From an uncultured bacterium (GTDB taxonomy: Bacteria > Verrucomicrobiota > Kiritimatiellia > PWTM01): a DNA stretch of 39,529 bases. Positions 17,835-27,202 of this stretch are shown here, one piece after another. Positions within the stretch are counted from its first letter, which is position 1, and each line of letters begins with the position of its first letter. The notes under the pieces were generated by a model. That model had not been told where the DNA came from. It saw nothing but the letters and a program-made list of their open reading frames with translations, and did no database searches. The position numbers were made by a program, and so were the translations under genes. The DNA is taken from contig CAACVY010000022.1 in NCBI GenBank assembly GCA_900661335.1, positions 1-39,529 of the forward strand, in the 5' to 3' direction.

Positions 17835-19313
17835 ATGCGCTACGCGATCGTATCCGACTTGCACGGGAATTGGATCGCGTGGCGCGCCGTGCTTCGAGAC
17901 ATTGCGACGCTGGGCGTGGACCGGATTCTTTGCCTCGGCGACGTGGTCGGCTATGGACCGCAGCCGGCGGAGGTGCTCGAATCCGTGTACGAGCACGTGT
18001 GGAAGGTTGCGCTGGGCAACCACGATGCCGTGGTCTGCGGACGGCTCAGCGACGAGGCGTTTCACCCCGATGCGCGGCGCGTGCTGGAATGGACCCGTCG
18101 TCAGATTTCGCCCGCGGGCGTGCAGCTGATGGCAAGCTGGCCGTTCCAACTGGTCAGCAAGTCGTTCCGGTGTGCCCATGCGTGCTTTTATGCGTCGGCA
18201 CGGTTCTTCTATATCGAACGCGAAGAGGACGCTGCGCTGGAGTGGTCGTCGGTGCCGGAGCCACTGCTGTTTGTCGGGCACACACACCGTCCCGCGCTGT
18301 TCGTGATCGGCGCCAGCGGCACTACGCATTCGCTGCCGCCGCAAGATTTCGTGGCCACGGACGGCCGCCGCTATCTCGTGAACGTGGGCTCGGTGGGAAT
18401 TCCGCGTGATGGCGATGTGCGCGCGTCGTATGTGATCTACGACGTGCCCACGAGTAGTGTGATGTTTCGTAAGGTGCCCTTCGATTTGGACGCCTTCCGC
18501 GATAGCGTGCAGCGCGCTGGCGTGGATTCGCCGGCGCTGGCGTTTCTCGGGTGGGATCCATTGCTCGGTCGCCGGCCGCTCCGCGAGGTCGTCTACTTTC
18601 GTCCGCCTGATCAGGCCGCCGCCACCGCCCGGGGTGGGGCCGATGTGGAGGATGTGGACGCTTGGCGCGGACGAGCGCGCCGCTGGCGGCGCGTCGCGCT
18701 GGGGACGGCCGCGGCCCTGGGCGGCACATTGTGCATCGCCGGCGGCTTTCTGTGGTATACGATCACCCGCGCGCAAACCATCCCGAGTCGGCCGGCGCCG
18801 GAGGTGTTGTTGTCGGAGCTGGCCGAGGGCGCAAACGTGCTGCCCCACCCCAACGCGGACCGCCCGCCGTTTTTCGGCTGGACGGTGCGATACGGAGATC
18901 GGCGCGCCCAACGCGTATGGGTGCCCGACGGCGTGGGCTCGACCCAAGCCCCGACCTTTCGAATTCGATCCAGTCGCAGCGAATTGATGGTGATCGAGTC
19001 CGATCCGATCCGGGTCCAACCGCGCCAGCGCATCACGATGGAAGCGGTCTACCGAATGTCGCCAGATTGGACGGGCACGGTCGCCTTGGCCGCGTCAGTC
19101 AAGGGCACACAGCCGGATGGGCGCGAGTACGTTCGACAAAACTTCGTGGTCAAGGAGCCGTCCTTGGTCCGTCGCGAAGGGCGGCGCGTGGCCCGCGAAA
19201 CGGTAGATTTGCCCGCCGGTGCGCACACGCTGCGTGTCCGGATCGAGGGGAGATTTTGCGGCGAGCTGCTCGTGGAATCGGTGGAACTGGCACGCCGTAG
19301 CATGCGCGAATGA
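17835..19313 (+). CDS. Calcineurin-like metallophosphoesterase (YfcE/MJ0936-type) fused to TM segment and C-terminal beta-rich domain
   Basis: MRYAIVSDLHGNWIAWRAVLRDI..DRILCLGDVVGYGPQP...ALGNHDAVV...LFVGHTHRP...NVGSVGIPRDGD; TM VALGTAAALGGTLCIAGGFLWYTI then about 180 aa. Confidence 0.88.
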   Translation: MRYAIVSDLHGNWIAWRAVLRDIATLGVDRILCLGDVVGYGPQPAEVLESVYEHVWKVALGNHDAVVCGRLSDEAFHPDARRVLEWTRRQISPAGVQLMASWPFQLVSKSFRCAHACFYASARFFYIEREEDAALEWSSVPEPLLFVGHTHRPALFVIGASGTTHSLPPQDFVATDGRRYLVNVGSVGIPRDGDVRASYVIYDVPTSSVMFRKVPFDLDAFRDSVQRAGVDSPALAFLGWDPLLGRRPLREVVYFRPPDQAAATARGGADVEDVDAWRGRARRWRRVALGTAAALGGTLCIAGGFLWYTITRAQTIPSRPAPEVLLSELAEGANVLPHPNADRPPFFGWTVRYGDRRAQRVWVPDGVGSTQAPTFRIRSSRSELMVIESDPIRVQPRQRITMEAVYRMSPDWTGTVALAASVKGTQPDGREYVRQNFVVKEPSLVRREGRRVARETVDLPAGAHTLRVRIEGRFCGELLVESVELARRSMRE

Positions 19314-19325
19314 GCCCCGGACGGT

Positions 19326-20275
19326 TCATTCCAACTCGAACCGATCCACGTCGAGCGCCCGGACTGGGTTGGATTCCCCGCCGGGCGCAAGCCATACATA
19401 CGCCGTGGGACACCACGACACTGGCCCGAGTTCGCACTCCGCGTACCTCCCGCTTGGAAATGTCCGAGAGCTTCCAGCTTCGAGCCCCAACGAACGGTGA
19501 GCCGTCAGGTCGTACACGCCAAGGCTGAACACAACGTGTTCGGCTCCGGATCCTGACCGGGCTCGACGCGCACGCGCGCTCGCACGCGGTAGACGTGCCC
19601 CCAGATGGCATGCGCAGGCCGCCCTGGGCCCGCCATTCGCGCGCAGGCCCTAGGCACCCGAATGGCGATACCGCCCTCGGCAGCCGCGAACGTGCGGAGG
19701 TTCGGCGCTAGCACATCAAGGTTCCGCAACGGCAGCACGTAGTGGGTGAAATCCGTCGTACAATCCCAGACGTACAAATCGGTGCAGATAGGGCTCTACC
19801 CGCGCAGGTCTTCGAGGAAGGAACGATGCCGTGCAGCCGGCAAGAGAATTGCTTCGGACGTATGGACGAAGGGATGATACACAATCTTGTCCCCATGGCG
19901 GGCCTCCGCCGCGCCGCGCGGGAGTTCAACCAATTGGGCGCAGCCCAGTCTCCATTGAATGCTTCGAACCAGAACACCTCGCGGTACTCGAACGCGGGCT
20001 CGCTGTGCTCGGAAAAGTCGAGGGGTAGCTCGGGAGATGCGGAATGCGCTAACCTCATGGCTTGACCAACGGCAGCCAAGGTGGTCGGACAGCAGGTCAA
20101 TGACGCTGTAGAGTACACCTTTAGGGCGACCACCGCGGATACGGAACGCGTGAGGGGCATTCCAGCACGCAGGATTCCGCATTCAGCGAGGTGTCATGCG
20201 TCAGTTGGATGCACGCAGGTTCGGATGCACTCGCGTCCACGGTGACGATGGCGCGACGGGTCATTTCAGTGAGCG
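19326..20275 (-). pseudogene. Frameshifted, internally deleted DUF4838 (alpha-glucuronidase-like) protein
   Basis: Fragments in different frames in correct order: RRAIVTVDASASEPA; GGRPKGVLYSVIDLLSDHLGCRW; FEYREVFWFEAFNGDWAAPNWLNSRAA; GDKIVYHPFVHT; DLYVWDCTTDFTHYVLPLRNLDVLAPNLRTFA; FSLGVYDLTAHRSLG...GRYAECELG...AYVWLAP...VDRFELE. Confidence 0.8.
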
Positions 20276-21641
20276 CGGACACGGGTTCTCCTGCCGCCCA
20301 CTGTTTGGTCTCCGCGGGCGAGGGCGGAAGGCGCAGGGCGGCAGAAACGGCGGTGTCCACCGGCAACCGGGGACGCAACGGCCCGCCAGCCCTTGTCAGT
20401 GGGGCCTGCATAAACAGTGCGGTCGGCCCACCCGCGACGACCCACAACGTATCCGCGGTTCCTGCGATGAACGCCTGATCGCAAGCGGACCCAGTTAATG
20501 CCAAAGCCGGCGGACTCAGTGGGGCCAGATACCTACGAAAATGCCTCGCAACGCGTAGGTTCTCAATAGGTTCCAAGACTTTCCGAACGCGGGGATTCCG
20601 AGGACGCCCACGTGGGCCCTGGGCCGGCCACCTTTTCGCCCCGCGAACTCTCCGCGGAACTTTCGCGGGCAGAACCCTTTCTGCAAGCAGAGACATGACG
20701 AAAAACCGCGCTATGAAGAACCGATGACTCGAACCGAAAGACGAGCCAGTTGGCACCCTTGCGACCATAGTGAGTGATGGCTCCATCGAACCGCGGTGGG
20801 GTCCGGCAGACCACCACCTCGGAGCAGTTCGCCTCGCCATCGAGCGAACCACTGACGCTTAACGTAGCGGCGTTGAGCGGCTTGGGAACGATATTCGCCC
20901 GCCGGTAAGCGCTCCGACACCGAGGAACGTAGTATAGGGAAGGTGCGTCGTCGGCATGAGAGGCTCTGTCAAGGCCCCCGAAGATTTGAGAACGGTCTGG
21001 ACGCATGGAGGGTTGCCAAAGAAGTGTGGCCCGCTACCAGCGAAAGGTGTCAGGACACGGTAAGGCGCAGAAGGCGGCAGAGGTGGAGGGGGTCAAAGCA
21101 GGTCGAGGGCCATCGGAGAAGTTGTGGCCGGAGCCGACGTGCAGCCGGTTTCCGTAGAGCACATGAGCGTAGTCGGGCGCTGCATTGAAGACACGGTGGG
21201 CACGTAGAAGGACGACATCCCCAAAAGCTGGCCCAATGAGCGCGCACGATTCCCACATCGCTCCCCGACGGTGATTTTGGAGGTTCTAGAGCGACGCGTT
21301 CGGGGTGATCCGCGTGTGTAGAAGTCCGGGAGAAGTTCTCAACGCGGGTAAGAAATTGACTGGCGTGGTTCATGGCCTGTTTCGCCGCCTTCAGCCCACG
21401 CACTCACTCTGCAGAGTGGGATGGGGCTGGCCGAAGCCTAGGCGCCAGTGTTTGAGCCCCTTCCCCCTTGCTTGCACATCTACCACGGAAGGCCTACCTT
21501 CACGGAACTCCGTGAGACCTACGCTGCCCGCTGGGTTTCGGACACAACCCTTTCCCACGCGGCCCACCTTGGGGCGCCACGCCTAGGCGATGCTCGCGCA
21601 GCTCTTCGCGCGCCGGGAGGACCCGCGCCACCCGAACTGCG

Positions 21642-22541
21642 TCAAGCACTCACTTCAGCGAGAGCACGGTTGATCCGCTCGATGGCTTCGTCAATCTCAG
21701 CCGTGCTCTTGAAGCCGATCGTGATCGCGTCCACTTCGGGCACGGACATTACAAATCGGATGGATTTTTCGCGATCAGCGGGATCCGTGAAGTCTCCGTT
21801 GCCGATGATCTTCATGCCGATCACGCCGTGGCCATTGTTGTGCGCGATGCGAATCTGCTCCAGGACAGGCCGGATGTCATTGCCAGAACCTCCGACGGTT
21901 TTCTGCGGGCCGTCAATGTGCCGGGCCTGAGGATTGATGCGCACCAGGTTGACCTGCACCCAGTTGGATTTGGCCGCCACCTCGAGCGCGGGTAGCGAGT
22001 GACAGGACACGCCTTTGGAGAGGACCTTCTTCTTCTCGATGGCTTCGTCAATCGCATCCATCAGGCGCTTCTGCTCATCGGTCCATGTCTCGGTGACCTG
22101 GCAATGGACCAACAGGCAATCCAAGTAGTCGGTGCGGTAGGTCTTGAGCAGTTCGTCAATCACCTCCGCGGGACGCTCCGGTTGGCCCCCAATCTTACTG
22201 AGGAGAAACAGCCGTTCGCGGGGCAATCCAGCGATCGCGTCCGCGATCATCGGAAACGTGCGGTAATTCCTGGCCATGTCAAAGTAGGTGATGCCACGGT
22301 CGAACGCGTAGCGGACCAAACGGGTGAACTCTTGTGGACCGAGCTCTGCTTGAACTCTGCCCCCGTGAGACCCGGTACCCATGCCCAGCCGGCTCAGCCG
22401 TAGCCCGGTGCGTCCCAACGGCACCAAGTCTGTGGCAGTTTTGCGCGCGGGCGCGGCCGAGCTCGTCGCGGCGGCCGACGCTGCGACCCACGTGGCCGCA
22501 GTTCGGAGGAATTCACGTCGGTTCATGTGCGGTGGCTTCAT
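21642..22541 (-). CDS. Aldo/keto reductase with Tat signal
   Basis: MNRREFLRTAATWVAASAAATSSA (RR motif) followed by PLGRTGLRLSRLGMGTGS...GITYFDMARNYRTF AKR motifs. Confidence 0.9.
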   Translation of the reverse strand: MKPPHMNRREFLRTAATWVAASAAATSSAAPARKTATDLVPLGRTGLRLSRLGMGTGSHGGRVQAELGPQEFTRLVRYAFDRGITYFDMARNYRTFPMIADAIAGLPRERLFLLSKIGGQPERPAEVIDELLKTYRTDYLDCLLVHCQVTETWTDEQKRLMDAIDEAIEKKKVLSKGVSCHSLPALEVAAKSNWVQVNLVRINPQARHIDGPQKTVGGSGNDIRPVLEQIRIAHNNGHGVIGMKIIGNGDFTDPADREKSIRFVMSVPEVDAITIGFKSTAEIDEAIERINRALAEVSA

Positions 22542-23797
22542 GCGACCTTCTCCTTTTCTGCGAAGTCCGACGCCAAGACGGCAGCCATGCCCATCAGGAC
22601 GGCGAACCAGATCAGGATCGTTCCTGTTCCAAAGTTATATTCCACCAGGCCATTCATCAAGAGAGCCACTGCGGACGCCCAGACTCCGCGGGCCAACGCG
22701 GCACCATTGCCGCCCCGCTCGCAGCGTTGCTGCACCGCTCTGGCCATCAGAAGCAGCATGTGCGTCATCCAGCCCACCCACACCAGGAGCCCTGGCCACC
22801 CCATTTCCACCAACACTTGCAGTGCATTGTTGTGAAGATGGTTCAACTTAGCTTCCACATTCGGTACACGATGGCGCAGTTCGTAGTTTTTCATGGCGCC
22901 GTACCCGATGCCCCACGGGGCCTTGCGGAGGATCCACGGCGCCGCTTTAGTCCAAAGCTCCCACCGGCCCCCAGGGCACTCGGCGTCCGCAATCGCGGCG
23001 CCCAACCGCGCACGCACGGGTCCGATGGCCAGCGCCAACAGGACGAGGCCGGCCACGATCATTGCGCGGTCGCGGCGCAGCCGGCAGCCGGACGTGACAA
23101 GGGCCAGGAGTCCGAGGAAGGTGGCCATCCAAACCCCGCGTTTGAAGTGCCAAAGCACTCCGATCGAGTTGCTCAGCCCGATTGCCAACCTCATCCGACG
23201 CGAAAGGTTCCACCCGCCGACGCCCGCGCCGGCGAGGAGAAACATCAATGCCACCATGTGGAACTGGGGCGTTCGCATGCTACCTTGGTGAAAGATCCAA
23301 AAGGACCAAGAGATGTTGGAGGGCACATGGGTTACGGCCCAGGCCAATTGGCCAGCGTGCGCCAGCCATGCGACCGCGCAACCTACCCAAAGGCCTCGCA
23401 CGATGCGTACCAAAAACTGTGTGGGCGAGGACGGATCGGTCCGGGCCAGGTCCACGATGGCCGCCATGAGTAAGAACCACGCCAAGCGGTGCAGCTTGGG
23501 AACAGACAACTCCGGTCGCCAGCCTCGAACCGCACTGACCACCGCGAGTACGGCGAACGCCAGCCACCAACCCAGCAGCGGATGACGCCATCCCTCGCTA
23601 TACCCACGTCGAACCGCCGAAACTGCCCAGGCAAGCAGCGCCAGCGCGACTGAAATCTGCGCGGCCGCGATGGACCATGGTAGGCAGGTCACCCCCACGA
23701 TCAAAGCCGTGCGAGCCAGTTCCGGTACGCCCCCTGCCCGAATGTGCACGATGGTGGCGCCCACTGCGGACCTGAACCACTCGCTCGCCACGGCCAT
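22538..23797 (-). CDS. O-antigen ligase/polymerase (Wzy_C/WaaL-like) membrane protein
   Basis: Polytopic; periplasmic-loop signature GGRWELWTKAAPWILRKAPWGIGYGAMKNYE...HLHNNALQVLVEMGWPGLLVWVGW; 4-bp overlap with AKR. Confidence 0.85.
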   Translation of the reverse strand: MAVASEWFRSAVGATIVHIRAGGVPELARTALIVGVTCLPWSIAAAQISVALALLAWAVSAVRRGYSEGWRHPLLGWWLAFAVLAVVSAVRGWRPELSVPKLHRLAWFLLMAAIVDLARTDPSSPTQFLVRIVRGLWVGCAVAWLAHAGQLAWAVTHVPSNISWSFWIFHQGSMRTPQFHMVALMFLLAGAGVGGWNLSRRMRLAIGLSNSIGVLWHFKRGVWMATFLGLLALVTSGCRLRRDRAMIVAGLVLLALAIGPVRARLGAAIADAECPGGRWELWTKAAPWILRKAPWGIGYGAMKNYELRHRVPNVEAKLNHLHNNALQVLVEMGWPGLLVWVGWMTHMLLLMARAVQQRCERGGNGAALARGVWASAVALLMNGLVEYNFGTGTILIWFAVLMGMAAVLASDFAEKEKVA

Positions 23798-23801
23798 GCA
23801 C

Positions 23802-25139
23802 CTACCGCGCCCGCAACTTGCGACGCGACCGCACGGCTTCCAGGCGGCGCTGGGCTGACCGAGCGTGAGCAGGCAGTTCCTCCACGCGGGCCAGCTCGAG
23901 GATCGTGGGCATCAATTCGACCAGGTCGCCCTGCGTTAACTCCAGCACGCTCATGCGGCGCCGGAAGTCTTCGACGGTGAGGCCGGAGAAAAACCGAGCC
24001 GTACCTCCGGTGGGCAAGACGTGACTCGGTCCGGCGGCGAAATCGCCCGCGCTTTCAGGGGTCCAGCGCCCCAGAAACACCGCTCCAGCGTGGCGGATCT
24101 TCGAAAGAAATCGTCTGGGAACACGAGCCAGGATCTCAAGGTGTTCCGGGGCGAACTGGTTCACCACCTCCGTCCCTTCGGTGAGCAGGTCGCGGACGCA
24201 CACGATCAACGAGCGCGTGCGAAGCACTTGGCGAACGGAGGGCCAGCGCGGCAGCTCCTGGCCTTGCCGCTGCAGCTCCTCCGCCACGGCGCGCGCGAGG
24301 TCGGGCGAATCGGTGACCAGCAAAGTCCGCTCCCGACCCGTCCCATGCTCGGCCTGGGAGAGCAGATCCGAGGCGACCACCGCTGGGTCGGCACTGGAGT
24401 CGGCCAGCACCGCAATCTCGCTCGGGCCGGCGACCATATCCAGCGCCACCTGTCCATACACACAGCGCTTGGCCGCGGTGACGAACGGTCCACCCGGCCC
24501 CACGAGCTTATCCACGCGTCGAATCCGTTCGGTGCCATAGGCCAGCGCGGCGATTGCCTGCACGCCGCCCAGCCGATAAATCTCCGTCGCGCCGGCACAA
24601 GCCATCGCGTAGAGCACGTGGGGCTCCATGGTCCCATCGCGCCGACACGGCGAGGTGGCGGCGATCTCGCGTACACCGGCCACTCTGGCCAACGGAATCG
24701 TCATCAGCGCTGTCGAGGCCAACGGCGACGCCCCACCGGGAACGTAGACGCCCACGCGGTCCAACGGGACGAAGACTTCGCCCAAGCGCCCTCCGTGCCG
24801 CGTGCGCAGAATCCAGCTACGGCGCAGTCCGGCGCGGGCGAATGCCTCGACGCGCTTGAGAACTTCGTTCACGGCGCGACGAAAATCCACGCTGACCGCT
24901 CGCTCGGCCGCACGGATTTCGTCCGACGTCACCGCAAAACGTTCAGGCGAGAGGTCCACGCCATCGAATCGAGCGGCGTACCGAGCCACGGCGCGGTCAC
25001 CGCCGCGGCGCACCGCCTCCAACACCGTTCGGGCCAATTCCTCGGCGGCCGGATCGGTGGGCGGGCTGGCGGCCAAGCGCTGAAACTGGCGACGTCCGCC
25101 CGCCGTGGAGATGTCTACAATGCGCGGGATTGTTTTCAT
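23802..25139 (-). CDS. hisD: Histidinol dehydrogenase
   Basis: GVYVPGGASPLASTALMTIPLARVAGVREI, KLVGPGGPFVTAAKRCVYGQVALDMVAGPSEIAVLAD, HAGAVFLGRWTPESAGDFAAGPSHVLPTGGTARF. Confidence 0.96.
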   Translation of the reverse strand: MKTIPRIVDISTAGGRRQFQRLAASPPTDPAAEELARTVLEAVRRGGDRAVARYAARFDGVDLSPERFAVTSDEIRAAERAVSVDFRRAVNEVLKRVEAFARAGLRRSWILRTRHGGRLGEVFVPLDRVGVYVPGGASPLASTALMTIPLARVAGVREIAATSPCRRDGTMEPHVLYAMACAGATEIYRLGGVQAIAALAYGTERIRRVDKLVGPGGPFVTAAKRCVYGQVALDMVAGPSEIAVLADSSADPAVVASDLLSQAEHGTGRERTLLVTDSPDLARAVAEELQRQGQELPRWPSVRQVLRTRSLIVCVRDLLTEGTEVVNQFAPEHLEILARVPRRFLSKIRHAGAVFLGRWTPESAGDFAAGPSHVLPTGGTARFFSGLTVEDFRRRMSVLELTQGDLVELMPTILELARVEELPAHARSAQRRLEAVRSRRKLRAR

Positions 25140-25363
25140 CGTTGGAGCGCTGCGTTGAGCATACCACATCGGCGGCAGGCCGACAGGGGCACGTTACGGT
25201 CGTCTTCGTACACCAGGCCGCACGACTCGCAGACGTAAAGGAAAGCCGGCCGTCGTCGCCGGCGCCGATGTTCGTCCAAACCATGATGGAGAATCAACGC
25301 TGCGAGCCCAACCAACGCCCCACCCACCCAGCGGAATAGCACCGAAGGCAATAGCAGGGTCAC
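25136..25363 (-). CDS. Small membrane protein with rubredoxin-like zinc ribbon
   Basis: GTG start at 25363 overlapping upstream stop (GTGA), stop overlapping hisD start (ATGA); TM then YVCESCGLVYEDDRNVPLSACRRCGMLNAALQR. Confidence 0.72.
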   Translation of the reverse strand: MTLLLPSVLFRWVGGALVGLAALILHHGLDEHRRRRRRPAFLYVCESCGLVYEDDRNVPLSACRRCGMLNAALQR

Positions 25364-26070
25364 GGGGAGTCCTCCTCGACGACCGGCGCAAACGTGGCGT
25401 GCACGCGCACGATCGTGTCCGTCGGCGTGGGCGCCCAACGCCAACGCGCAAGTTCACGCACCAGCGCCTCGCCATCTTGCGCTGGAATATCACCACTTTC
25501 CATGAACAGTTGAACTGGCCAGCCTTCTGGGGCGACATGAAGGCGGAGATCGGCGGACCAAGGACGCGGACGGGCGTGCGTGGATTTCCAGGGACGCGCC
25601 ACGGGCGAGCCTTGCGCAGGTGTGGGGCCCTCCACCACGATCAAGGTCAGCACCGACCTCCGAGAGACAGGGTAGCCTGGGAGCTCGCCCGCAGGTTCGG
25701 CCACCACGATGAGGTCACCCAGCAGGGACTCGGGACGGAATGACCACGACCCTGGTGCTCGGGGCAGCACGGGTGCGTCCGGAACCGGAGACTGCACAGG
25801 CGGGCTCACCGGCGACTCGCCCAGCGGGAGGCGGCTGAAGCCAATCTCGGACGGAAGGGCGAACAAGGTCGGCGAGGCCAGCAGGGTCCAAATTTCGTGG
25901 TTCGTTTCGTCGCCACTTCCGTCGTGGTAACTGCCTCGTGGCAGAGGCCACGCGGGGTCGGGCCAGGGTCGGGGAACTTCCACCGCCGTGCGCCACGCCC
26001 CCGCGATCCAGACCGCGGAAGTCCACGCGACTGCCAGGCCCCAGTTCCATAGGATGGACCTTCGGGTCAT
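25360..26070 (-). CDS. Divergent TonB-like energy transducer
   Basis: N-terminal TM, short Pro-rich middle, C-terminal DLRLHVAPEGWPVQLFMESGDIPAQDGEALVRELARWRWAPTPTDTIVRVHATF resembling TonB-C; directly follows exbB-exbD. Confidence 0.6.
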   Translation of the reverse strand: MTRRSILWNWGLAVAWTSAVWIAGAWRTAVEVPRPWPDPAWPLPRGSYHDGSGDETNHEIWTLLASPTLFALPSEIGFSRLPLGESPVSPPVQSPVPDAPVLPRAPGSWSFRPESLLGDLIVVAEPAGELPGYPVSRRSVLTLIVVEGPTPAQGSPVARPWKSTHARPRPWSADLRLHVAPEGWPVQLFMESGDIPAQDGEALVRELARWRWAPTPTDTIVRVHATFAPVVEEDSP

Positions 26071-26552
26071 GGTGGCGAGCCGGAGGTCCCGAGGTGGGCC
26101 TGAGCGGGCCGGACCCGGGTCGCCAGGGCCACGGAACGCACGCCGGCCTCGATGGCCAGGTTGTAGATGCGGACCAGGGTACCATGCGCAACTCGTTCAT
26201 CTGCCTCGATGAGAAGTGAGTCCTCGGGATGGGCGCGTGCGGCCTCCCGCAGTTCCGAGGCCAGCTCGGATTCCGTGATCGGGCGATCGCGGAAAAAGAT
26301 CAGCCCCGTGTGGGTGACGGCGACCACCAGAGACGGATACCGCACCCCTTCGTCCGTCCGCGGCGACTGGGGCAACTCCAGCACCAGCCCCGGCTGAATC
26401 ACGAACGGAGCGCGAGCGAGCCACACCGTGGCCAGCGCCACCGCCACGCTCGCCACCGCAGCGGCGTCGATGGGCCACGCCAACCGAGGAAGCCGGGTTC
26501 GGAACACCCGCACAAAATCGCCCGGCGCATCGTGGGGGAGCGGTGCGTTCAT
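26067..26552 (-). CDS. ExbD/TolR-like protein
   Basis: Single N-terminal TM, then LVLELPQSPRTDEGVRYPSLVVAVTHTGLIFFRDRPITESELASELREAARAHPEDSLLIEADERVAHGTLVRIYNLAIEAGVRSVALATR; ATGA overlap with exbB. Confidence 0.87.
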   Translation of the reverse strand: MNAPLPHDAPGDFVRVFRTRLPRLAWPIDAAAVASVAVALATVWLARAPFVIQPGLVLELPQSPRTDEGVRYPSLVVAVTHTGLIFFRDRPITESELASELREAARAHPEDSLLIEADERVAHGTLVRIYNLAIEAGVRSVALATRVRPAQAHLGTSGSPP

Positions 26553-27187
26553 GGGGTGGGGCCTTCCGAGGACCACCGCGCTCGTTCGCGCACGAGCTGT
26601 TCGCGTACACGGCTCAACGTTTCTTCCATGTCCACCAGAATCGCATCCAGCAGCGACACGAGCAGTTGGTAGCCCACGAAGGCAGGAATTGCAACGGCGA
26701 GGCCGAGCGCAGCGCACGCCAGGGCGCCGTACATGTGGCCGGCCAGCTCCCCTGCGTGCACGAGCGGCCCCTGTTGTTGCAGGGTCAGGAGCAATCGCAT
26801 CAGCGCCAGCAAGGCGCCGAACAATCCCAGCAAGGTGGCCACACGCGGAATTGCGCCCAGCGCGTACATGCGTTGTTCCAGACGCGGGAGTTCGGCCGTG
26901 CCGGCCTCGATCATCGCCGCGCGGATGGACTGTGGATCTTCCTCCGCATGGAGCAACGCGGCCCGCACCATGCGAGCCACGGGGCCCGGCGTCTCATCGC
27001 AAAGCACCACGCCTTCCGCCAAATTGCGGCGGCGCACCACGTTGAAAATCCCACGCAGAAAGTCGTCCAACCCGACCCGGGCACGCCGGAGGTAGAGCCA
27101 CCGCTCGAAAAACAGCACCGTGGCGACCAGACCCACAGCCACGATCATCCAGGCAGGAGGACCTCCAAGGTTGAGCCAGTGAATCAT
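26549..27187 (-). CDS. MotA/TolQ/ExbB proton channel family protein
   Basis: GGPPAWMIVAVGLVATVLFFERWLYL...LGAIPRVATLLGLFGALLALMRLL...; ATG at 27187 preceded by GGAGG. Confidence 0.87.
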   Translation of the reverse strand: MIHWLNLGGPPAWMIVAVGLVATVLFFERWLYLRRARVGLDDFLRGIFNVVRRRNLAEGVVLCDETPGPVARMVRAALLHAEEDPQSIRAAMIEAGTAELPRLEQRMYALGAIPRVATLLGLFGALLALMRLLLTLQQQGPLVHAGELAGHMYGALACAALGLAVAIPAFVGYQLLVSLLDAILVDMEETLSRVREQLVRERARWSSEGPTP

Positions 27188-27202
27188 GTGCGTCGCCTCC
27201 AA

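Noticed and set aside
24021-25238. 405-aa plus-strand ORF
   Set aside because: Antisense shadow of hisD
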